From contig JAEYRB010000049.1 in NCBI GenBank assembly GCA_023409735.1, positions 1 through 64,000 on the forward strand: DNA of 64,000 nt, given 5' to 3'. The DNA is from Bacillota bacterium (GTDB lineage Bacteria; Bacillota; Clostridia; Acetivibrionales; DTU013). Positions within the stretch are counted from its first letter, which is position 1; the number at the start of each line of letters is the position of its first letter. Made by a program: the position numbers and the translations under genes. The notes beneath the pieces were generated by a model, which made no database searches, was not told where the DNA came from, and saw only the letters and a program-made list of their open reading frames with translations. Of the stretch, positions 1 through 8,454 are shown in pieces.

Positions 1-2
1 GC

Positions 3-179
3 ACTCTGGTCCAGGGAGCTTTAGCATGGATTTGGGGCAAAAGCCGCAGCACTATACCTGTACCGGGATTTAAAAATACGAAGCAGGTTGAAGAGACCGC
101 AAAAGCAATGGATTTTGGTCCACTTTCTCAGGCTCAAATGAACGAAATAAATAGAATTCTTTCAAGAAATTGCGGGTAG
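3..179 (+). CDS. aldo/keto reductase, C-terminal fragment cut by window edge
   Basis: Only the last 58 codons are present, since the gene begins outside the window. The translated end contains WIWGKSRSTIPVPGFKN, a typical C-terminal block of NAD(P)H-dependent aldo/keto reductases (the segment that contacts the cofactor 2'-phosphate). It is followed by a helix ending FGPLSQAQMNEINRIL. The family reduces aldehydes and ketones in the cytoplasm on a TIM-barrel fold. The catalytic Asp-Tyr-Lys-His residues lie upstream and cannot be checked. Stop codon is TAG at 177-179. The family call is firm; substrate is unknown. Confidence 0.75.
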   Translation, partial: TLVQGALAWIWGKSRSTIPVPGFKNTKQVEETAKAMDFGPLSQAQMNEINRILSRNCG

Positions 180-198
180 AATACCGGACAAACCGAGT

Positions 199-223
199 AG
201 ACAGCGGTGATTAGCCGCTGTCT
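199..223 (-). repeat. hairpin resembling the 3' end (domain VI) of a group II intron
   Basis: A perfect 9-bp inverted repeat (arms 199-207 and 215-223) reads on the minus strand as a stem with a CTAATCA-type loop, followed by CTACTCGGT. This resembles the domain VI hairpin and 3' terminus of bacterial group II introns as I remember them. A related hairpin is at about 11,313. No maturase is present, so if real it is only a relic. The comparison is from memory and may be wrong; a plain hairpin is the alternative. Confidence 0.3.
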
Positions 224-241
224 GTTCAAAGTACAGTATAA

Positions 242-278
242 AAGGCAGGAGGGCAATCTCAGACATAGCTCCTGCCTT
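242..278 (-). terminator. intrinsic terminator after the UvrA-like gene
   Basis: Perfect 10-bp stem (242-251 with 269-278) and a 17-nt loop. On the minus strand the stem is followed by a T-rich TTTTATA tract. It lies 134 bp downstream of the minus-strand UvrA-like stop codon. Confidence 0.55.
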
Positions 279-411
279 AGCATATAAACATAAACAACTC
301 CATGCTCTGCTGCCCACATACTCATGACTTAACTATCTTAATTCCCTCACTAATATTTAATGCTCATAAATTATCATTCTTGCTCTCAAACTTGATTAAA
401 AATCTACATAA

Positions 412-2757
412 TCAGCTTATGCGAATGATTTTTCCTCCGTTGATACCCCCCTCGGGTCCTAATTCAAGGGAAATATCTGAAGCTTTTATCATCTCTTGAT
501 TATGCTCAATAGCAATTACACTGCAGCCTCTTTTCACAAGAGAATCAAATACCCTTATTAATCTATTTACATCATCAGGATGTAAGCCTCTGGTTGGCTC
601 ATCAAATAAATAGAGTGATTTATTGTTCTTGACCCTCATTAACTCCTTTGCCAGCTTTAATCGTTGCGCCTCTCCACCGGACAAGGTGCTTGTAGACTGT
701 CCAAGACCGATATAACCCAAGCCGACCTCCTGAAGCAGCTGCAGCTTTCTAAGAATTTCAAATTCATTAACAAAAAGCTCTGCAGCCTCATTTACTGTAA
801 TATTTAGCACATCCGAAATGCTTGCATTCATATACTTCACTTTAAGAACTTCCTTAAGATAACGCTGTCCCTTACATACAGGACATACCACTTCAATATC
901 AGGCAAAAAGTTCATGGAAACCACCAGGCTTCCCGTACCCTCACAGTTTTCACATCTTCCACCGGGAACATTATATGAGAAATGCTTCGCTTCAAGCTTG
1001 CAGTTTGCTTCTCTGGCTTTCAAGGCGAAAAGATTTCTTACATCTGTAAAGACATCTGTGTAGGTTGCAACATTTGACCTTGCTGATTTTCCTATGGAAG
1101 CCTGATCAATAACTACTACGCCCTCCACATTTTCAAAGCCTGTTACCCTGCCTGCATGCTTTTGGGCCGGATTTTCAAAATACTCTTCTGCTGCAGCTGC
1201 AATTTCTCCAAATACAAGACTTGTTTTCCCTGCTCCCGACACGCCTTCTATCGTAACAAATGACTCAAGTGGAATCTCCGCATTAACATGCTTTAGATTA
1301 TTGGCACAAGCGTTCTTTACCGAGAGATATTTAGAAAAAGTTCTTCTCTTTGTTCTCTCAAACCCAATGTTTTGTCTGCTCAAGTATTTTCCAGTAATAG
1401 ACTCCTTGCAGTTGATTATGGCCTGACGATCACCTGTGGCAACAATCTCTCCTCCATTTTTTCCGGATCCAGGCCCAAAATCAACAATATAGTCAGCAGA
1501 ACCTATAATATCAAGGTTGTGTTCAATTACTATTACCGTATTGCCCTTGTCTCTCAGCTGTTTTATTGTTTCTATGATTTTAGGAACATCTCTTTTATGT
1601 AATCCTGTAGATGGCTCATCCAATACATACAAAACACCGGTTAAACCGCTTCCTAAAATAGATGCCAATTTGATTCTTTGAATTTCTCCGGGCGAGATGG
1701 TACTGCTTGGCTGTCCAAGGCATAGGTATCCTGCTCCGACATCCACAATTCTTTTTGTACGCTTTACTATATCCTCCAGAAGCTGTTCAACTACACAGCT
1801 CTCCTCTGTTGTCAAATTCTCCCGAATGCTTAACAGCCATTTTAGCACATCATTTATAGGCATCTGAAGAACATCATATATGTTTTTACCCTGCAGCTTT
1901 ACCTCAAGCACTTCTTTTCTGAACCGGATTCCACCGCACTCATGGCACTGACTTAATATCATGTATTTTTCTAATTTCTTTTTTGACTGTACAGACTTTT
2001 GCTCCTCATAACGCCTCATCATATTTGTAACAACGCCTTCGAATCGTCCAGCCGGCACTGTTTTAGGCGGCTGTATATCAGGGAAACGCCTTTCTAGCTG
2101 TGGACTTAGCACACCATACAATAAAAGCTCCCTCTGCACCTCATTGTATTGTGAAACCGGAACATCCATCCTTATATCGAAGCCATAATGCTTCGCTGCA
2201 TTTTGAATAGAAGCGCCATATCTGTCTACATACACCTGATCCCAGCCTTCAATCGCAAAATCAACAATGCTTTTGTCCCAATCGATAAGCTTATTTTCAT
2301 CTACCTGATTGATAACTCCAACGCCGTTGCAAGCCGGACATGAACCGGCCGGCTTATTATATGAGAAAAAATCTGCTGTAAATTCAATATCATCCTCCTG
2401 TAATGCTGCGTTTTCTCTTTTCCCAAGCTTCTCAAACAGCACTCTGAGATACGGCGTGATCTCTGTGATCGTACCGGCTGTTGAACGGGGACTTCTATTT
2501 ACATGTAATTGATTAATGGAAATTGCCGGAGACAGCCCTTCTATAGAGCCAACCTTTGGTTTTGTACCTATTTCCATAGTCATTCCCATGGATTCCATGT
2601 ACTGTCTCTGGCATTCTCTCTGTAAGGTGTCCAAAGCCAGTGTTGACTTTCCGCTTCCCGACAATCCCGAAAATACTATAAATTTACCCTTCGGCAACTC
2701 AAGGCTTATGTGCTTCAGATTATTTTGGTATGCGTCATTAATTATTATTTTTTCCAT
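412..2757 (-). CDS. UvrA-like excinuclease ATPase (short paralogue)
   Basis: A 781-residue protein with two ABC ATPase modules in UvrA arrangement. Walker A is GLSGSGKST near residue 31 and GVSGAGKTS near residue 505; each has a DEP Walker B. The zinc-binding Cys pairs of the second half (CENC and CPVC) are present. Canonical UvrA is about 940 residues, so this is a shorter paralogue of the kind linked to DNA repair or drug tolerance. The signature motif of the first module reads SPGE where UvrA normally has SGGE; the second module keeps SGGEAQR. The start was placed at 2757 because AGGTGAG lies 9 bases upstream; an upstream ATG at 2814 has no good ribosome site. Not necessarily the housekeeping uvrA. 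Confidence 0.88.
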   Translation of the reverse strand: MEKIIINDAYQNNLKHISLELPKGKFIVFSGLSGSGKSTLALDTLQRECQRQYMESMGMTMEIGTKPKVGSIEGLSPAISINQLHVNRSPRSTAGTITEITPYLRVLFEKLGKRENAALQEDDIEFTADFFSYNKPAGSCPACNGVGVINQVDENKLIDWDKSIVDFAIEGWDQVYVDRYGASIQNAAKHYGFDIRMDVPVSQYNEVQRELLLYGVLSPQLERRFPDIQPPKTVPAGRFEGVVTNMMRRYEEQKSVQSKKKLEKYMILSQCHECGGIRFRKEVLEVKLQGKNIYDVLQMPINDVLKWLLSIRENLTTEESCVVEQLLEDIVKRTKRIVDVGAGYLCLGQPSSTISPGEIQRIKLASILGSGLTGVLYVLDEPSTGLHKRDVPKIIETIKQLRDKGNTVIVIEHNLDIIGSADYIVDFGPGSGKNGGEIVATGDRQAIINCKESITGKYLSRQNIGFERTKRRTFSKYLSVKNACANNLKHVNAEIPLESFVTIEGVSGAGKTSLVFGEIAAAAEEYFENPAQKHAGRVTGFENVEGVVVIDQASIGKSARSNVATYTDVFTDVRNLFALKAREANCKLEAKHFSYNVPGGRCENCEGTGSLVVSMNFLPDIEVVCPVCKGQRYLKEVLKVKYMNASISDVLNITVNEAAELFVNEFEILRKLQLLQEVGLGYIGLGQSTSTLSGGEAQRLKLAKELMRVKNNKSLYLFDEPTRGLHPDDVNRLIRVFDSLVKRGCSVIAIEHNQEMIKASDISLELGPEGGINGGKIIRIS

Positions 2758-2859
2758 TGCTTCACTCTCACCTTTCATTTCAAGTACAAGGATCCCTGTA
2801 ATTATTTCTGTCATAATACTCTTACGAGCAGAGGCACGCTCTGTTTGTGTAGTATAAAA

Positions 2860-2887
2860 ATAACACCAGTTAAAAGTCTGGTGTTAT
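2860..2887 (-). terminator. intrinsic terminator after the dipeptidase gene
   Basis: Perfect 10-bp stem (2860-2869 with 2878-2887), 8-nt loop, then TTTTTA on the minus strand, 45 bp past the dipeptidase stop. Confidence 0.7.
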
Positions 2888-2931
2888 AATGGAGGGTTTG
2901 AATAATTTTTTAGTTGAGCACCGTGTTTCAA

Positions 2932-4416
2932 TCAAGCATCCGATCTGGAATAGGCGTTCTTCATCCGGCTACTCAGTTCGAAGAGAACCTTGTCCAATGT
3001 ATCGGCAGTTTCCTTTTTCAACATATCTGCGATTTCCTGATTGGCCTGTTCCCGAAGAGCGGCCCGTTTTGCAATATCCGCTTCCTGCCGGAGCTTTTCA
3101 TCATATTGGTTGATAAGCGCATGTCCTTTGGACTGTACAGCAAGCTGATATCGCTCAATATGAAATATGGATTTACCGTAAGATGCGTCCGCCATAGCTG
3201 CAATCAAGCGGCTGGACCAGTAAAAGTTGTCTGTTGATACTTCCTGTGTTGTATTGGCAAGATAGTCCGGTGTTGCGGACACATTAGCATAAAAAGGTGC
3301 CGGCACATTGAAGGAGTTGGAGGCGAATGCGATCCACTCCACCACGCGGAACTCCTCCGGGACGTCCGGGCGCATCTGGATTAAAGCCATAAAGTCATTC
3401 CGGTTGATGCCAATCGGGCGGAAGATGCCTTTCATTGCTGGATCGCCATGGCTTTCATATGGATCATACGGTGTACCCTGATAATGAGAGGACAGCACAT
3501 ATTTAACATCCTCCGGCGTAATCTTCTTCTCTGGCACCATACACCAGGGCAGATCATTGGAATACGGGTTGTAATCCGCATTTGAGCCGTCCCACACTTT
3601 GGTGCGGGGATTAAAATACCGCAGCATGAACCAGGCGCGTGGCGTATTGTAAACATGATCAGCATCATCGTGACTTCCAAAAGCGTCTCTCGGATTAAGA
3701 CCTCCGTTCAGCGATAGATCCAAATGGTTCTCCTCAATGAACTCCTTCATATCAGCTGAGCACATATAGTTCTTCTTTTCGGTAAGTGCATCCTCCAGAT
3801 CAAACCGGTCAAGCCCCAGCTGATTTGGCATAACGACATAAACATCATCCGGCACCTTTCTGGCAATCCAGTGATGGCCACCGATGGTCTCCAGCCACCA
3901 GATTTCATTGACATCCTGAAAAGCAATGCCATTCATCTCATAGGTGCCGTACTTTTCCAGAAGGCTCCCCAACCTCTCAACACCTTCACGAGCACTGTGA
4001 ATGTAAGGAAGTACAATATAAACGATATCCTCCTCGCCAATGCCGCCGACAGTTTCAGGCTGCCCGTCCTGCTCCGGATGATACTCGACCAGTGGGTCCG
4101 CTCCCAGCACTCGTGAATTGGAAGTAATGGTTTCCGTAGCCGTCATGCCAACATTTGCCTCATTCACGCCACTGGCGGCCCAAATGCCCTCGCCTTCTAC
4201 GGCATTCGGTACTGCAGTAAACCGCATGGGATTTTGGGGCAGTTCGATTGTCACATGGGAAAGCACGGATTTGTAGGTTGCAGACTGCTCCCCGGGATGG
4301 ATCGTTACAAATTTTTTAGCGGTAAAATGACCAGAACTAGAATCATCGTTCCGTGCGATCATGGTAGAGCCGTCATAGGATGCATTTTTCCCAACAAGAA
4401 TAGTTGTACAAGCCAT
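2932..4416 (-). CDS. C69-family dipeptidase (PepD-type)
   Basis: A 494-residue Ntn-hydrolase of peptidase family C69. It begins MACTTILVGKNASYDGSTM, the family hallmark in which Cys3 is the catalytic nucleophile exposed near the N-terminus; RNDD follows as in relatives. The family cleaves broad-range dipeptides in the cytoplasm. Length matches the family. A GAGG ribosome site lies 8 bases before the ATG. The gene looks richer in G and C than its AT-rich neighbours, so it may have been acquired separately. It is monocistronic, with its own terminator at 2860-2887. Confidence 0.9.
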   Translation of the reverse strand: MACTTILVGKNASYDGSTMIARNDDSSSGHFTAKKFVTIHPGEQSATYKSVLSHVTIELPQNPMRFTAVPNAVEGEGIWAASGVNEANVGMTATETITSNSRVLGADPLVEYHPEQDGQPETVGGIGEEDIVYIVLPYIHSAREGVERLGSLLEKYGTYEMNGIAFQDVNEIWWLETIGGHHWIARKVPDDVYVVMPNQLGLDRFDLEDALTEKKNYMCSADMKEFIEENHLDLSLNGGLNPRDAFGSHDDADHVYNTPRAWFMLRYFNPRTKVWDGSNADYNPYSNDLPWCMVPEKKITPEDVKYVLSSHYQGTPYDPYESHGDPAMKGIFRPIGINRNDFMALIQMRPDVPEEFRVVEWIAFASNSFNVPAPFYANVSATPDYLANTTQEVSTDNFYWSSRLIAAMADASYGKSIFHIERYQLAVQSKGHALINQYDEKLRQEADIAKRAALREQANQEIADMLKKETADTLDKVLFELSSRMKNAYSRSDA

Positions 4417-4552
4417 AAGTTTATCCTCGCCATTATAAAGTAGTAGTGTTTAGCGCCCCTCTCCAAGGGCTATATGCTTCATATCTTCTAAATTCTGATA
4501 ATCTGTTCCTCAATGACCCGTTTCTTCACGTTAATCACTCTATCTGCATTTT

Positions 4553-4565
4553 ATCACATTGTGAT
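4553..4565. promoter_or_regulatory. small palindrome upstream of the dipeptidase gene
   Basis: ATCACATTGTGAT is a perfect 13-nt palindrome about 140 bp before the dipeptidase start and could be a repressor or CRP-like operator. Nothing else supports this. The rest of 4,417-4,660 shows no gene. Confidence 0.2.
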
Positions 4566-4660
4566 TAACTTTTCTATCGGCTCAGTTTTCAGAGTTCAGT
4601 TCACCATCTCTACTTATAAAAAGCGGTTCTTCCACCTTGCTTAGGCCATGATTTACACAT

Positions 4661-5500
4661 CTATTTTATTGGCATGAGCTGCTCATTTTCAGTCAAAAGC
4701 TCTTTTAAAGCTTTATAGTTCAAGTCGGGGTCTATGAGCAATTCTGCAAGCTCTCTAACAAGGTCAACATTCTTATTACTCAAATTTTTGGTTGCACTTA
4801 AAAAACTTGATTCTTGTTCCCAGTTTAATGACTCTGTTAAACTTGTTCTTGGATTGTACCAAGGTTCTTCATATATTACGTTCAACAAATCGATATTGAT
4901 GTATGAGATTATATAACACATTCCCCAGCATTCATCCCAACCATAGTTTAGAGGATTTATCCGATTTTCAATTGCATCCAGATAAACATTAGCAGAGTAG
5001 TAGAATTCAGTCTTCGCAAAATCAATCATTAAAAAATCAGCATCCAATAGTATCCACTTATTTTGGGTTTTATCCCAACATTCACAAATCCAATGGTCAA
5101 TATTGAGTCCATTATTCGTAATATAAGGTACAAAGCCGGCTCTAGCTCTTGCAGGTATACCCTTATATCTTAGAATTGAAGTTAAAAGTAGTGTAATTCC
5201 ACGACATGTAACAACGACTCTGTCTTTAGGAGCTTTATTGTAAATAATTCCTTCATTATTCTTTTCATAAAGTCTCTTTAGCATTTCTTGAACTGTTTTA
5301 GGCTCATTGTTCCATATTTCATTTTCATTTGGTTTAACTTCAGGGTATTCGTGCAATTTTGCGGGATGTATTAATTGCCGATTTACTAAATTACAAATGT
5401 CACCAATATTATCCGGAATACCTTCATACATAAATGAGTACTCAAATGGGTTAGTAAAACTTGTTTGTTTCAAGTAGTGTTCTACTTGTTTTATGTCCAT
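4661..5500 (-). CDS. transglutaminase-like domain protein
   Basis: A 279-residue soluble protein with the transglutaminase-like core. Cys99 sits in VVTCRGITLLLTSILR, His136 in DHWICECWD and Asp153 in WILLDAD, giving the Cys-His-Asp triad in the expected order and spacing. Such proteins act as proteases, amidases or peptide-linkage enzymes; the substrate cannot be told. No signal peptide, so it is probably cytoplasmic. A strong GGGAGG ribosome site is 7 bases before the ATG. It stands alone, with 365 bp of gene-free DNA before it. Confidence 0.75.
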   Translation of the reverse strand: MDIKQVEHYLKQTSFTNPFEYSFMYEGIPDNIGDICNLVNRQLIHPAKLHEYPEVKPNENEIWNNEPKTVQEMLKRLYEKNNEGIIYNKAPKDRVVVTCRGITLLLTSILRYKGIPARARAGFVPYITNNGLNIDHWICECWDKTQNKWILLDADFLMIDFAKTEFYYSANVYLDAIENRINPLNYGWDECWGMCYIISYINIDLLNVIYEEPWYNPRTSLTESLNWEQESSFLSATKNLSNKNVDLVRELAELLIDPDLNYKALKELLTENEQLMPIK

Positions 5501-5865
5501 TTTGCTGCCTCCCTCTTACTTGACTTAATGAACACATAATACTATAGCGAAGCTTTAATGCAAAACATGAAGATATACACTGTATCACTATTAACATGTT
5601 TGAGTAGAACGACATACATAATTTACTAACATATTCAAAAATTTTCTAGTCAGTTTAGTGTTTTTATGATAGAGTATTATTGTAAATTGCAAAAAATAAT
5701 ATTTTTTTACTGTTTGTAGCTTGTAACTGTGGCTTAGGACAAATTATTTTTCAACACATTAAAAAAAGATCCATCTAAAGGGATTCCAAACTTATTTCCT
5801 CCCTTAGTTAATGCTTTAAACATCTCTAGGAAATTCTTATCTGCGATAAATGCAAGGTCAGGAAG
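5501..5865 (-). other. intergenic stretch with in-frame continuation beyond the lipoprotein stop
   Basis: No independent gene is visible in these 365 bp. On the minus strand, the frame of the upstream lipoprotein continues after its TAG (5866-5868) for 43 sense codons to a TAA at 5734-5736. The tail contains a plausible peptide, FGIPLDGSFFNVLKNNLS. It could be a decayed C-terminus, stop-codon readthrough or chance. The remainder is AT-rich. Confidence 0.3.
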
Positions 5866-6885
5866 CTACCACTTGAAATCATCAGGTTTATCAATGGAGG
5901 GGTGATCCTCATCGAATTTGCCAAGCTTCACTATTCTCTCAATCTTTTCTTGTTCAAGATCATAAATACACAAGCCTTTTTGCCCAACCTTGTCATCGTC
6001 TATAAAAGTGTACGATAGCAAGACCTTTTTCAAGTCAAGGCTCCATTCAATAAGTCCGGTAGTTGGATCAGGACGTCCCCAGTCACCTGTAACGTACCCC
6101 AATTCCTTCTGGTTTTCATTTATATAGATCTGTACGCCGGGTGTGTAGGTCCTGTTGTTTTTCACGTCAATGAAGCTAATATCAATCCATGTCCTTCCCC
6201 CATGGGAAACACATAATATATTACCGTCAGGTGACCAATCAAAGCCGTTTATACTTGTATAAGAATTATCAAAGCTATATATACAATCCTCTTCAGCATT
6301 ATAAATATGGCATATGCCATCATTGAATCTGGTCTCTCCAAAGCAATAAAAAGCAATGTACTTTCCGTTTGGCGATTTGGAATATGCTTCCGCTTCAAAA
6401 GACTTTCCATATAGTGATAAAACAAATTCAGCTGACTGCTTTACACTATCATTTGAATCATTTAGCAGCACCTTTAATGCTTCAGTAATTTCATTGCGAT
6501 GATCAGTATTGTAATAACCAATCATTTTGTAGCATGAGTACCATCTTATTTCCGGATCATTACTTTTCAATCCATCAAGATAAAGTGGCAACAAATTTAT
6601 TTCATTTGGGCTGTTTAGGGTAAGGCTTACAGATTGATCATCTTTATTTTCATCAGAAGCTTCAATTGCTTCAGTGGATTCATTTGTTTCCGTAGATTTG
6701 CTTGTCTCTGTAGATTCGTTTGTTTCCGTAGATTGAGTTTCTGTAGCTTCAGTTATTTGTCCGGTTAATGCAGATTCATTCTCTTCATGTTCATCATTTT
6801 CTGCTTTTTGATCAACATTATTGCAGCCACATAAGAGTGATATTAATAAAATTGCTGTAAAAACACTTAATATATATTTTTTCAT
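5866..6885 (-). CDS. lipoprotein with Thr/Ser/Glu-rich linker and repeat domains
   Basis: A 339-residue protein with a lipoprotein signal peptide (hydrophobic run then LLCGC, with lipidated Cys near residue 21). A low-complexity linker follows at about 45-85, built on STETNE/STETSK repeats. The middle resembles HEAT-type helices (EIRWYSCYKMIGYY), and the C-terminal half has beta-propeller-like blades (YIAFYCFGE, DWSPDGNILCVSHGG) as in TolB/WD40 proteins. It is probably anchored on the outer face of the membrane; function unknown. AAGGAG lies 10 bases before the ATG. The nitroreductase-fusion gene ends 22 bp upstream, so the two are probably co-transcribed. The TAG stop is followed by 43 further open codons in frame. 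Confidence 0.65.
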   Translation of the reverse strand: MKKYILSVFTAILLISLLCGCNNVDQKAENDEHEENESALTGQITEATETQSTETNESTETSKSTETNESTEAIEASDENKDDQSVSLTLNSPNEINLLPLYLDGLKSNDPEIRWYSCYKMIGYYNTDHRNEITEALKVLLNDSNDSVKQSAEFVLSLYGKSFEAEAYSKSPNGKYIAFYCFGETRFNDGICHIYNAEEDCIYSFDNSYTSINGFDWSPDGNILCVSHGGRTWIDISFIDVKNNRTYTPGVQIYINENQKELGYVTGDWGRPDPTTGLIEWSLDLKKVLLSYTFIDDDKVGQKGLCIYDLEQEKIERIVKLGKFDEDHPSIDKPDDFKW

Positions 6886-6907
6886 TTGTTATATACTCCT
6901 TAAATTC

Positions 6908-7723
6908 TTATTCCCAGGATTCAAAATGTATTTTACTAAGTTCAAACCTATTAAATTGTATTTTTTCATCAGCAGGATATCCAAATGCGATTAAAGAAAC
7001 CGGTCGTATATGATTAGGCAAAGTGAACTCTTTTACTATACCTTTATAAAAATCCGAGCTCTGTTTTACCCCGCACCAAACACCACCAAGCCCTATTGAA
7101 TGGATAGCAAGAAGAATATTTTGAGTTGCAGCAGAGCAATCAGCTAATAGCCATTCAGGAATACCTTGAATCACTTTGTCGCCACAGACGATAATACATG
7201 CTGCAGCATTCCTCAGCATTTCCACATAATGATTATCACCAATAATTCTCGCCATTTTCTCCCTATCCTTAGTTACAACAAAATGAAATGGTCTTTTGTT
7301 TGTTGCCGATGGAGCACAGAGTCCTGCATTCAAAATCGTATTTATCTGAACCTGATCTATATCTTTATCGCAAAATTTTCGAATACTTGCTCGTTGAGAA
7401 ATAGCTTTTAATACTTCATTATGAATCATTTCAGGACTTTCTATCAGTGTTGGTACTGATGTTATAGTGTCAAGCTCTATATTCAAATGAATATTCAACT
7501 TTTCTTCGCCATCGATCCCAATATCCTTGAGCAGCTGCTTACTAAAGAATATGCAGTACTTTCTATCGCCTCTGGACATTAACCTTGATTTAAATTGAAC
7601 GCTTTCAAGAACACATTTTACAAATATTGTACCTTTAGGAATATGAAATTCTGCTCTTGGGTCAAAAGGAAGAAATGCTAAAACTTTATTTCCTTCTTTT
7701 TTAATATCAACTATGCAATTCAT
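6908..7723 (-). CDS. DUF1905 domain fused to nitroreductase
   Basis: A two-domain protein of about 271 residues. Residues 1-90 match the DUF1905 pattern (FKSRLMSRGDRKYCIFFSK, then LLKDIGIDGEEKLNIHL). From about 105 it is an FMN-dependent nitroreductase: QRASIRKF, GLCAPSATNKRPFHFVV, then GLGGVWCGV and a C-terminal LIAFGYPADE. The family reduces nitro compounds, quinones or flavins with NAD(P)H. The start was set at 7723, with AGGA about 9 bases upstream; ATG at 7738 lacks a ribosome site. The lipoprotein gene follows 22 bp downstream. The partner role of the DUF1905 module is unknown. Confidence 0.78.
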   Translation of the reverse strand: MNCIVDIKKEGNKVLAFLPFDPRAEFHIPKGTIFVKCVLESVQFKSRLMSRGDRKYCIFFSKQLLKDIGIDGEEKLNIHLNIELDTITSVPTLIESPEMIHNEVLKAISQRASIRKFCDKDIDQVQINTILNAGLCAPSATNKRPFHFVVTKDREKMARIIGDNHYVEMLRNAAACIIVCGDKVIQGIPEWLLADCSAATQNILLAIHSIGLGGVWCGVKQSSDFYKGIVKEFTLPNHIRPVSLIAFGYPADEKIQFNRFELSKIHFESWE

Positions 7724-7811
7724 AACATTTTTCCTCATGTTTCAAAAATATTTCTATCTTTATATTCAGCATATTAAACATATAAGAATTTATGAAATAA
7801 GCCCCTTTCAT

Positions 7812-7965
7812 GCACATGAAAATATATCTCCGTTGTCTTGGAACTGGCATGTTCTATAAGCTCCTAATATATCATAGATCTATGCCATTTTCCATTAAAC
7901 GTGCTGCATTTGAATATCTCAGTGTATAAGCAATCATGCTTACAAAATTATACATTTTTATAAGA
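7812..7965 (-). pseudogene. tyrosine recombinase (integrase) C-terminal remnant
   Basis: On the minus strand the remnant reads AYTLRYSNAARLMENGIDL, then a TGA where the family has Arg, then YIRSL. In the next frame it continues IEHASSKTTEIYFHV. This matches the HTLRHSFATHLLENG..LRYIQ..LGHSS.KTTEIYTHV block of tyrosine recombinases, including the R..H/Y box and the catalytic Tyr. It carries one nonsense codon and one frameshift, so it is dead. A second, related fragment is at about 54,310-54,420 with nucleotide similarity extending upstream. The start of this intergenic region (7,724-7,811) shows nothing else. Confidence 0.65.
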
Positions 7966-8044
7966 CACAAGTAAAAAATATATCAATTATAATATTTGTA
8001 ATAAGTGATATGATATGACTAACCACTACTGTGTTTCAACTAGA

Positions 8045-8283
8045 TTGGTTGCAAGCGAGTTTGCTGCTTGCCAATACATAGGCAGGGCATGATTTTCTTT
8101 GAGGAATAGGACACACCTCAAATGAATCTTTTCACATACACCTCGGAAAATACAGAAAATCAAAACTTTTATGTTGCAATACCCATAAATTTTCCGTTTG
8201 GAAAGGATATGCTTCCTTTTGGAAAAGGAAAATTTATGGTCCACAAAAGAAGTCACATTCATAAAAAATGTGACTTCTTTTGT
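8045..8283 (+). ncRNA. run of four hairpins, possible structured RNA or leader
   Basis: Four stem-loops follow one another in 240 bp: 8045-8074 (imperfect), 8098-8104 with 8116-8122, 8183-8195 with 8227-8239 (13 bp perfect, enclosing a smaller GGAAAGG/CTTCC hairpin), and 8243-8259 with 8267-8283 (17 bp perfect). An open frame on the minus strand over this region looks like a by-product of the inverted repeats. No known riboswitch class was recognised. It could be a small RNA, a transposon end or tandem terminators. Confidence 0.35.
8243..8283 (+). terminator. strong 17-bp stem hairpin, probable terminator
   Basis: Perfect 17-bp inverted repeat with a 7-nt loop (8260-8266). The 3' arm ends CTTCTTTTGTTCT, giving the T-rich end expected of an intrinsic terminator on the plus strand. 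The 8,284-8,454 interval that follows holds no visible gene. Confidence 0.5.
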
Positions 8284-8454
8284 TCTATTATACAACAATT
8301 ATAAATATCCCATTATATATGTGTCTACATAATTACACTGATATTCTTTTTCACTTCATTATAGTTTCTTACTTTATGGATTCGTTCCTTTGATCAATCC
8401 ATTAATAAACACTTTTCTCTAAATCATATGGCATATTATTCGCCTCATAGTAAA

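Noticed and set aside
8026..8298. 90-codon minus-strand ORF over the hairpin region
   Set aside because: Its open frame follows the inverted repeats, it has no ribosome site and no recognisable family, and its plus-strand counterpart is equally open.
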